Source: JANLYQ01 sp031365725 (GTDB lineage Bacteria > Actinomycetota > Actinomycetes > JACCUZ01). Taken from it: a DNA stretch of 29,318 nt. How positions within the stretch are numbered: position 1 is the stretch's first letter; each line of letters begins with the position of its first letter. The position numbers and the translations under genes are program-made. The notes beneath the pieces are model-generated. The model was given only the letters and a program-made list of their open reading frames with translations. It did not search any database and was not told the DNA's origin. Shown here in pieces: positions 10,059 to 17,600 of the stretch. The stretch spans positions 1 through 29,318 of the forward strand of contig JANLYQ010000073.1 in NCBI GenBank assembly GCA_031365725.1, in the 5' to 3' direction.

Positions 10059-11294
10059 GTGACCGACGTCCAGCAGCACGCCCAGGAGCGCTGGGTGGGT
10101 GAGCCCGCGAAGCGCCCGGGCCGGTCGGCGTACGAGCGGGACCGGGCTCGGGTCCTGCACTCCTCGGCCCTGCGTCGCCTCGCCGCAAAGACCCAGGTGG
10201 TCGTGCCGGGGGAGAGCGACTTCCCGCGCACCCGGCTGACCCACTCGCTGGAGTGCGCGCAGATCGGTCGTGAGCTCGGAAAGGCGCTGGGCGCCGACCC
10301 CGACCTCGTCGAGACCGCCTGTCTGGCTCATGACCTCGGCCACCCGCCGTACGGCCACACCGGCGAGGCCGCACTCGATGAGGTGGCGCGGGCGGCCGGC
10401 GGCTTCGAGGGCAACGCGCAGAGCCTGCGCATCCTCACCCGGTTGGAGGCCAAGACGTTCTCGCCCGAGGGTCGCAGCGTCGGGCTCAACCTCACCCGGG
10501 CCGCGCTGGACGCCGCCTGCAAGTACCCCTGGGCGCGTGGTGGCGGTCCCGACGGTGCCACCAGCAGCAAGTACGGCGTCTACGACGACGACCTCGACGT
10601 CTTCGGCTGGCTGCGCGACGGGGCGCTCGACACCCAGCGCTGCCTGGAGGCGCAGGTGATGGACTGGTCTGACGACATCGCCTACTCGGTGCACGACCTC
10701 GAGGACGCCGTTGTCGCCGGCCACCTCGACCTCGCGCTGCTGGATGACGCGGCCGAACGCCAGTCGCTGTGCGCTCTGGTCGCGACCCGCCTGCCCGACG
10801 CAGCGCCGGACGAGGGTGAGCAGGCGCTGGACCGGTTGCTGGGGCTGGAGTTCTGGCCGTCGTCGTACGACGGCAGCCATCGCTCGCTGGCGGCGCTGAA
10901 GAACACCACCAGCCAGCTGATCGGTCGGTTCTGTCAGGCCGCCGAGCACGCCACCCGCGAGGTGTCCGGCCCGTTGCCGCTGCACGGCTATGCCGCCGAC
11001 CTGCAGGTGCCGCGCGAGGCCCGGATGGAGGTGGAGGTGCTCAAGGCGGTCGCCGACCGGTATGTGATGTCGCGCGAGGACGCCGAGCGGCGCTACGTCG
11101 AGCAGCGCGTGCTCGTGCAGGAGCTGGTGGCCGAGCTGACCGCGCGGGCGCCGGTCGGGCTCGACCCGCTGCTGGCCGACGAGCACGCGGCGGCCCCCCA
11201 CGACGCCGCCCGGCTGCGGGTCGTGGTCGACCAGGTCGCCCAGCTGACAGATGTGTCGGCCGCTGCTCTGCACGCCCGGCTGACCGCCCGCTGA
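10059..11294 (+). CDS. dgt: Deoxyguanosinetriphosphate triphosphohydrolase-like protein
   Basis: A 411-residue HD-domain dNTPase of the Dgt type that splits dGTP (or dNTPs) into deoxynucleoside and tripolyphosphate. The metal ligands are visible: His62 in RTRLTHS, His91-Asp92 in CLAHDLGHPPYGHTGE, and the distal Asp in MDWSDDIAYSVHDLEDA (Asp205/206). The N-terminal RSAYERDRARVLHSSALRRL block is typical. GTG 10059 follows a GAGG about 11 nt upstream, 13 bp after the previous gene. It sits directly before dnaG, an order seen in other actinobacteria including mycobacteria, linking nucleotide-pool control with replication. Confidence 0.94.
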   Translation: MTDVQQHAQERWVGEPAKRPGRSAYERDRARVLHSSALRRLAAKTQVVVPGESDFPRTRLTHSLECAQIGRELGKALGADPDLVETACLAHDLGHPPYGHTGEAALDEVARAAGGFEGNAQSLRILTRLEAKTFSPEGRSVGLNLTRAALDAACKYPWARGGGPDGATSSKYGVYDDDLDVFGWLRDGALDTQRCLEAQVMDWSDDIAYSVHDLEDAVVAGHLDLALLDDAAERQSLCALVATRLPDAAPDEGEQALDRLLGLEFWPSSYDGSHRSLAALKNTTSQLIGRFCQAAEHATREVSGPLPLHGYAADLQVPREARMEVEVLKAVADRYVMSREDAERRYVEQRVLVQELVAELTARAPVGLDPLLADEHAAAPHDAARLRVVVDQVAQLTDVSAAALHARLTAR

Positions 11295-11334
11295 GGCACC
11301 TGTGGGCGACCGTCCCGGGCGTCCCTGACGCACC

Positions 11335-11340
11335 TAGACT
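11335..11340 (+). promoter_or_regulatory. -10 element of a leaderless promoter for dnaG
   Basis: TAGACT (consensus TAnnnT) is followed by GGCCCC and ATG 11347. There is no Shine-Dalgarno in the short dgt-dnaG gap. The spacing suggests transcription starting at the A of the start codon, so dnaG may have its own promoter besides readthrough from dgt. Confidence 0.55.
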
Positions 11341-11346
11341 GGCCCC

Positions 11347-13218
11347 ATGGCCGGCCGGATCCGTGACGAGGACGTGGTGCTCGTCAAGGAGCGCGCGGAC
11401 CTTGCTGACGTCATCGGCGACGTGGTCACCCTGCGCCCGGCCGGCGGCGGCAACCTCAAGGGCCTGTGCCCCTTCCACGACGAGAAGTCGCCGTCGTTCT
11501 CGGTGCGTCCATCGGTGGGCTCGTGGCACTGCTTCGGCTGCCAAGAGGGTGGCGACGTCATCTCCTTCGTGATGAAGATCGACCACCTGACCTTCGCGGA
11601 GACCGTCGAGCGGCTGGCAGCGAGGTTCGCCATCACGTTGCGCTACGAGGAGGGCGGTGCCGCGACCGGCCGTAACCCCGGTCAGCGCACCCGGCTGGTC
11701 GATGCCCACAACGCGGCCGCGACCTTCTACCAGGAACAGCTCGCCGGGCCCGGAGCGGGTGCGGGTCGCCAGTTCCTGTCCGAGCGCGGTTTCGACCAGG
11801 CAGCCGCCGAGACATTCGGCGTGGGCTTCGCCCCCCGCGAGTGGGACCAGCTCACTCAGCACCTGCGCGGCCGTGGCTTCAGCACCGACGAGCTCGTCCT
11901 CGCCGGACTGGCGCGGGAGGGTCAGCGCGGCCCGATCGACCGCTTCATGTCTCGTCTGCTGTGGCCGATCCGTGACATCGGCGGTGACGTCATCGGCTTC
12001 GGCGCGCGGCGGCTGTTCGACGACGACCGCATCGAGGCGAAGTACGTCAACACCCCCGAGACCCCGATCTACAAGAAGTCCACCGTGCTCTACGGCGTCG
12101 ACCTCGCCAAGAAGGAGATCGCCCGGCGCATGCAGGCCGTCATCGTCGAGGGCTACACCGACGTGATGGCCTGCCATCTCGCCGGCGTCGGCACCGCCGT
12201 GGCCACCTGCGGCACGGCGTTCGGCGACGACCACATCAAGATCCTGCGCCGCCTGCTGATGGACCAGAACGAGTTCCGTGGCGAGGTGGTGTTCACCTTC
12301 GACGGCGACAGCGCCGGCCAGCGTGCCGCTCTCAAGGCGTTCCGCGACGACCAGAAGTTCGTCACCCAGACGTTCGTAGCAGTTGAACCCAGCGGCATGG
12401 ACCCCTGCGAGCTGCGCCAGCACAAGGGTGATCCGGCGGTGCGTGACCTGGTCGCCCGCCGGGTGCCACTCTTCGAGTTCGCGATCCGCAGCACGGTCGA
12501 CTCCTTCGACCTCGACACCGCTGAGGGCCGCACCCAGGCCACCAGGGCCGGCATGGAGGTCGTGCGCGAGATCCGTGACGTCTCGCTGCGCAGCAACTAC
12601 GCCCGCTCGCTCGCGGGTTGGGTGGGTCTCGCCGACCCCGACGAGCTGGTCCGGGCGGCCCGCGGCGGTGTCCGCGAGATCGGCCGGCGGGCCACCGAGC
12701 CCATCGTGGGCACCGCCGCTGGCCCCGATCCGCACGACCCGTCGCTGCGCTACGAACGCGACAGCCTCAAGATCGCGCTGCAGGTCCCCGCGCTGGCCGC
12801 AGCGACGTTCGACGGCCTCGACATCAGTGTCTTCACCGCCCCTGCGTATGTCGCCCTGCGTGGCGCGATCGAGGCCGCCGGCGGGGTGACGGCTGCGGGC
12901 GTCGGGGGAGCGGAGTGGGTCGAGGCCGTGGAGCGCGCTGCCCACAGCGAGTCCGACGACGCCGTACGCCGCCTTGCCCGCGAGCTCGCCGTCGAGCCAC
13001 TGCCCTCGGACGAGCAGGCTCTGACCCGATATGCCACCGAGGTGCTGGCCCGGCTGGAGGAGGTCGCCGCCACGCGCCGGATCACCGAGGTCAAGTCCCG
13101 GCTGCAGCGGCTGAACCCGGTCGAGGCGGTAGGGGACTACAACCGGCTCTTCGGCCAGCTGGTCGCCCTCGAGGCGCACCGACGGTCTCTGCGCGAGCGG
13201 GCCATCGGCACGCTCTGA
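11347..13218 (+). CDS. dnaG: DNA primase
   Basis: A 623-residue bacterial replicative primase, which makes RNA primers at the replication fork. The zinc-binding domain has LCPFHDEKSPSF and WHCFGCQEGG (Cys41, His44, Cys62, Cys65). The TOPRIM catalytic core has VEGYTDVMA (Glu268), CGTAFGDDHI and TFDGDSAGQRA (Asp319, Asp321), the metal-binding residues. The C-terminal region (about 430-623) would be the helicase-interacting part. ATG 11347 fits the family start and the leaderless promoter. No defect is visible. Confidence 0.97.
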   Translation: MAGRIRDEDVVLVKERADLADVIGDVVTLRPAGGGNLKGLCPFHDEKSPSFSVRPSVGSWHCFGCQEGGDVISFVMKIDHLTFAETVERLAARFAITLRYEEGGAATGRNPGQRTRLVDAHNAAATFYQEQLAGPGAGAGRQFLSERGFDQAAAETFGVGFAPREWDQLTQHLRGRGFSTDELVLAGLAREGQRGPIDRFMSRLLWPIRDIGGDVIGFGARRLFDDDRIEAKYVNTPETPIYKKSTVLYGVDLAKKEIARRMQAVIVEGYTDVMACHLAGVGTAVATCGTAFGDDHIKILRRLLMDQNEFRGEVVFTFDGDSAGQRAALKAFRDDQKFVTQTFVAVEPSGMDPCELRQHKGDPAVRDLVARRVPLFEFAIRSTVDSFDLDTAEGRTQATRAGMEVVREIRDVSLRSNYARSLAGWVGLADPDELVRAARGGVREIGRRATEPIVGTAAGPDPHDPSLRYERDSLKIALQVPALAAATFDGLDISVFTAPAYVALRGAIEAAGGVTAAGVGGAEWVEAVERAAHSESDDAVRRLARELAVEPLPSDEQALTRYATEVLARLEEVAATRRITEVKSRLQRLNPVEAVGDYNRLFGQLVALEAHRRSLRERAIGTL

Positions 13219-13305
13219 GCGCGAACCGGACCTTTCGGGCAGATTACGAGATCCACTCACTAATCCTGCTGCGGGCCGGCCCCGTCTCCGTGCACACTGC
13301 TGGCC

Positions 13306-14469
13306 ATGGGGGATCTCTCCGTCCTTCCCGGTCTCATTGATGACCAGGAGCCGTCCAGCGCGGGCGGCGGTGCTGTCGTGCCCGGGCAGACGAGTTCCGC
13401 CACGGCCCTCGACGCGCTCGACGCTCTCCCCCTGCCGGAGGAGCCGACCCCCGAGGAGCTGATGGCGGAGGCCGTCGAGGCGGCCGACGCCGACGAGCCG
13501 GACGACTCCGGCGGCCCCGCGCTGGACGACACCGGCCCCTCGGCGTCCGCAGACCTGGTGCGGGTCTACCTGCGCGAGATCGGCCGGGTAGCCCTGCTCA
13601 CCGCTGCCGATGAGGTCGATCTTGCCCAGCGCGTCGAGGCCGGCATCTTCGCCGCCGAACGGCTCGACGACGGTGATCGGGGCGCAGCAGCCAAGCCCAA
13701 CGCAGCACTGCGCCGCGACCTGCTCGCAGTCGCGGCCGACGGCCAACGCGCCAAGGCCCGCCTCATCGAGGCCAACCTGCGCCTGGTTGTCTCGATCGCC
13801 AAACGCTATGCCGGACGGGGCCTGCCGTTCCTCGACCTGATCCAGGAAGGCAACCTCGGCCTGATCCGGGCGGTCGAGAAGTTCGACTACACGCGCGGCT
13901 TCAAGTTCTCGACGTACGCCTCGTGGTGGATCCGGCAGGCGGTCTCCCGGGCGGTCGCCGACCAGGCCCGCACGATCCGCATCCCGGTGCACATGGTCGA
14001 GACGGTGAACCGCATCCTGCGCACGCAGCGGATGCTGGTGCAGACCCTGGGCCGCGACCCGACGGCCGAGGAGATTGCCACCCACGTCGACCTGCCCGCG
14101 GCCAAGGTCGAGGAGATCAGACGCCTGGCCATGGAGCCGGTGTCGCTCCACTCACCGGTCGGTGAGGAGGACGGCTCCGAGCTCGGTGACCTCATCGAGG
14201 ACGTCGAGTCGGTCGCCCCCGCCGAGATGGTCTCAGCCGGCATGCTCGCCGGTCACGTCGATGACGTGCTCAACCATCTCGGTGCACGCGAACGCGAGGT
14301 CGTGCGCATGCGTTACGGCCTCGGTGACGGCCAGCCCCACACGCTCGAAGAGGTCGGTCGTGCCTTCGGCGTCACCCGCGAACGGGTGCGTCAGATCGAG
14401 GCCAAGAGCCTCGCCAAGCTGCGTCACCCGCACCTGTCTGCGCAGCTGCGCGACTACCTCGGCGGCTGA
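13306..14469 (+). CDS. RNA polymerase sigma-70 factor, group 1/2 (RpoD/HrdB/SigB-like)
   Basis: A 387-residue sigma factor. An acidic, low-complexity N terminus (about 80 residues) precedes region 1.2 (DLVRVYLREIGRVALLTAADE, starting near 84). Region 2 contains NLRLVVSIAKRYAGRGLPFLDL-type sequence from about 157 and FSTYASWWIRQAVSRAVADQ (about 200-220), the core-binding and -10-reading part. Region 3 follows, and region 4 is REREVVRMRYGL...EEVGRAFGVTRERVRQIEAKSL (about 328-368), the -35-reading helix-turn-helix. It is shorter than most actinobacterial principal sigmas (often over 450 residues), so it could be a SigB/Hrd-type alternative factor or a compact principal one. ATG 13306 has no Shine-Dalgarno; a weak CACACT box 7 nt upstream may be a leaderless promoter. 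Confidence 0.93.
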   Translation: MGDLSVLPGLIDDQEPSSAGGGAVVPGQTSSATALDALDALPLPEEPTPEELMAEAVEAADADEPDDSGGPALDDTGPSASADLVRVYLREIGRVALLTAADEVDLAQRVEAGIFAAERLDDGDRGAAAKPNAALRRDLLAVAADGQRAKARLIEANLRLVVSIAKRYAGRGLPFLDLIQEGNLGLIRAVEKFDYTRGFKFSTYASWWIRQAVSRAVADQARTIRIPVHMVETVNRILRTQRMLVQTLGRDPTAEEIATHVDLPAAKVEEIRRLAMEPVSLHSPVGEEDGSELGDLIEDVESVAPAEMVSAGMLAGHVDDVLNHLGAREREVVRMRYGLGDGQPHTLEEVGRAFGVTRERVRQIEAKSLAKLRHPHLSAQLRDYLGG

Positions 14470-14477
14470 CCACGCCC

Positions 14478-14493
14478 GACCGGGTCGCCGGTC
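14478..14493 (+). terminator. Hairpin after the sigma factor gene
   Basis: GACCGG-GTCG-CCGGTC forms a perfect 6-bp stem with a 4-nt loop 9 nt after the sigma stop codon. No U-tract follows, so termination strength is uncertain, though U-poor hairpins are common at actinobacterial gene ends. Confidence 0.4.
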
Positions 14494-14560
14494 CCTGGCC
14501 CGTGACTAGTTCGTCATGACCCGTCCCGTCATCGCGAGATAGCCCGAACCCACGGGTTTC

Positions 14561-14588
14561 TGACAGGTCGATGACAACTACATGACAG
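14561..14588 (+). promoter_or_regulatory. Three TGACA direct repeats with 11-bp period (OmpR/PhoB-type site)
   Basis: TGACA occurs at 14561, 14572 and 14583, each 11 bp apart, about one helical turn. Read on the minus strand the units are CTGTCAT, TTGTCAT and CTGTCA with 4-bp gaps, the pattern of the enterobacterial Pho box and, more generally, of OmpR-family response-regulator sites. The site lies 94-121 bp before the start codon of the giant secreted protein, a suitable place for an activator site. Which regulator binds is not known; none is encoded in the window. Confidence 0.5.
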
Positions 14589-14597
14589 CCCTGTCAT
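14582..14597. promoter_or_regulatory. Perfect palindrome resembling the CusR/CopR copper box
   Basis: ATGACAG-CC-CTGTCAT is a perfect 7-bp inverted repeat. The TGACAnnnnTGTCA core matches the copper box bound by the copper response regulators CusR/PcoR/CopR of Gram-negative bacteria. It overlaps the last of the three TGACA direct repeats. Because the genes downstream encode multicopper-oxidase proteins and CopC-CopD, control by copper is plausible. It could also form a short RNA hairpin. Confidence 0.5.
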
Positions 14598-14681
14598 CTA
14601 CGACCACCTCCTCATCGGCCACGCCCACAGTTGCGGCGAACCCGCGGTCTGCGGTGAAGCACGGTGACGAGGAGACCAACC

Positions 14682-17600
14682 ATGGGCGCGATCCCGATGG
14701 CGACGACACGAGTGGTGCGAGCATTGCTGGGGGCCGCTCTGGTCACCGCTCTGCTGCCCGCTCTGCAGGTGGCAACGACCTCGACCGCGGCGGCAGCAAC
14801 GCCGTTGGCCTCCGGCGCGATCACCCTGCACGTGCAGAGCGCGCGCTCGGTGAACCTCGGCACCGGCTTCGTGCACAAGGGTGACGCCGTCACGTCGTAC
14901 AAGTGGCTGATCAACAAGGACGACACCGGTGACCCCGGTACGTCGGCAGACCAGGGCACGGCCACGTGTCTGCCCACCAACGAGCTGGGCGTGGCCAACA
15001 GCGCCTACGACCCGAACAACTGCCCGTGGCCCTCGGTCCGAGCCACCTCGGGCTTCGCTCCGATCGTGGCCCAGGGCGACGAGACCACTCTCGCCGCGGC
15101 ACCCAAGGTCCTCTCCGGCCTGCCCGGCGGCAAGTACCTCATCTCGGTCACCGCTGACGGCTTCAAGATCGACGGTGCGCACTTCACCGTCAACGGGGGC
15201 ACTCAGAACGTCACCGTCGAGATGAACCCGACCCCGCTGCCGCTGAGCACGCTGCGCATCGAGGTCTTCAACGACAACGCGCCGGTTGACGCGACCTATG
15301 AGGTCGACGCCGAAAGGGGCCTGGCCGGCTTCGTCGCGCACCTGTCCGACGTCTTCGGCCCGGTCAGCGTCGACTACTACGGCAACGCGCTGTGCACGAA
15401 GTACCTGCGGGTCCAGATCCTCAACGGCGTCACGAGCAACGTGGCCGAGACCGTCGCCACCGAGGGCCTGCCGATCGCCTTCGACGCCAACAACAAGCCG
15501 ATTGTCGATTCCTCGTCGACCGGTGTGTGCACGAGTGATGCCAATGGTCTGATCAAGATCCCGAACATGGGCCCGAACCGGATGGCCGCCACAATCACGC
15601 CGCCCGTCCCCGCCGCCGGCCAGACGTTCCAGTACGTCCAGACCACCACCCTCGAGGGTGGCCACGACCACGACATCTGGAGCCAGGAGGGGGCGACCGG
15701 CTTCGACACCGAGCAGACCAAGGGTGCCGAGCTCGTCCCGTCGGTCCAGTTCGGGTTCGTCAAGACCCAGGCGCTCTCGGTGCCGGCCGTCGCGCCGACC
15801 GGTGAGATCAAGGGTGTCGCGGTCTCCCAGCTCACCTACATCGGCGGCAAGAACGGTCAGGTCGCTCCGCAGACAAACCTCGCCGGCGCCACCACCGATG
15901 GTCCGATCGTCAACCCGTGGGTGGCACTGTCCGACCTCAACCGCGGCGACCAGCAGGTCTACGTCGGCCGCGGCGCTGCTGACGGCACCTTCGACATCAA
16001 GAACGTCCCGGACGGCACCTACCAGCTCTCGTTGTGGGACGACCCGCAGGACTACATCCTGTGGAGCTTCAACGTCGAGGTGAAGGACGGCGCGCTGACC
16101 GACGTCGGCCAGAAGGCCATCGTCGGCTGGTTCACCCACATGCATGGCCACGTCTTCATCGACGCCAACGGCAACGGCAAGCGTGACTCGGGCGAGCGCG
16201 GAGTCCCCGGCTTCGCCCTCACCATCCGCGAGCGTGACAACACCCTGATGGACCAGGCGTCCAACACGGTCACCACCAACGACTCCGGTGCCTACGACAT
16301 CGCCGAGACCTACCCGATGGGCAAGTTCCTGGTGATGGAGGCGTTCAACACCCGCTACCAGACCACCGGCATCACCTACCAGGCCGACAACGAGCCCACG
16401 GCCACCACCAAGCTCGGTGCTGGCGTCGACCTGAGCTTCCTGCCGATCATCGGCCTCGGCTCCAACGTCGACTGGGGCGTCCAGCCCTACGCGCCGAACA
16501 CCAACGGTGGCATCGTCGGCACGATCTCCTACGACACCACCCGCAACGAGCTCGACGCGGCCCAGGCGGCGTCCGAGTCCTACCAGCCCGGCATCCCGGA
16601 CATGACCGTCCGGCTCTACCAGTCCGTGCCCTGCTCGGTCACCGACCCGGCGCTCGTGGCCAACCAGTGCCGCCTCGGCAAGGAGATCGTGCCGCTGTCG
16701 GTCCCGGACCCGGCAGACCCGACCCTGACGATCATCAACCCCGACCCCAACCGGGGTGCCCTGGTCCACGGACCCGAGGTCATCGGTGCCGACCCGCTCA
16801 ACCCGACCAGCCCCTACACCTCGGAGACCTACAGCCCGCCGAGCGGCTGCACCGCACGGCAGTACGACGGCACGATCCTGACCGGCGCCGAGGCCGGCGC
16901 CAACGCCGACCAGCTCGCGCTGCCGCCGGCCGGCAACTCCAACTACTTCTGTGTCGAGGCACCGATGCTCGGCTCGGCAGTCGGTCCGGGCGATGACACG
17001 CCCGGTGCGTTCGGCCAGACCGTGAACGGCAACTACGGCTTCGGCGACCTGACTCCGGGCGACTACATCGTCGCTGTCGACATCCCGAACAACCCGGTCG
17101 GCGGCGGCAAGATGTACAAGGCCACCTCCGAGGCCGACGTCAACGTCTTCGACGGTGACAGCTATCTGCCGCAGTCGAACTTCCCGCCGGCCAGCCCGGC
17201 CATCGCGGGCGACCCGCCGGCCGGTGCGCAGCCTGTGCCCACGCCCGTGCAGCCGCCGTCCCAGCAGGCCGGGATCATCTCGCCCTGCGCCGGCCCGATG
17301 CAGAACGTGCATGTCACCAACCCGGCTTTCGTTGCCGGCGGCGGCAGCCCGTTCGAGGGGCAGGACAAGCCGTCCTGCACCGACAAGCTCGTGACGGTGC
17401 GCAACGGGCAGGCCACCGCGCCCAACTTCAACCTCTTCACCGACGTCCCTCTGCCCACCCACTTCTGGGGCCTGACGCTCAACGACCTCGGCATCTCGCT
17501 GGACCGTCGCAGCGCCAACTACGGCGAGGCGCAGGGCATCCCGAACGTGCCCGTCGGCCTTTACGACTCCTTCGGTCGGCTGACCTACACCACGCACACC

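Noticed and set aside
11041..14151. Minus-strand open frame of over 1000 codons opposite dgt, dnaG and the sigma gene
   Set aside because: It spans three conserved genes on the other strand and looks like no protein family; a shadow frame.
14478..14493. Classical Rho-independent terminator with U-tract after the sigma gene
   Set aside because: The hairpin is real but short and followed by CCTGGCCCG, not a U-run; kept only as a weak terminator candidate.
14582..14597. CopY/BlaI-type operator
   Set aside because: Those operators have TACA-N2-TGTA. Here the spacing is ACA-N4-TGT with TGACA arms, a better fit to CusR/CopR or OmpR-family sites.
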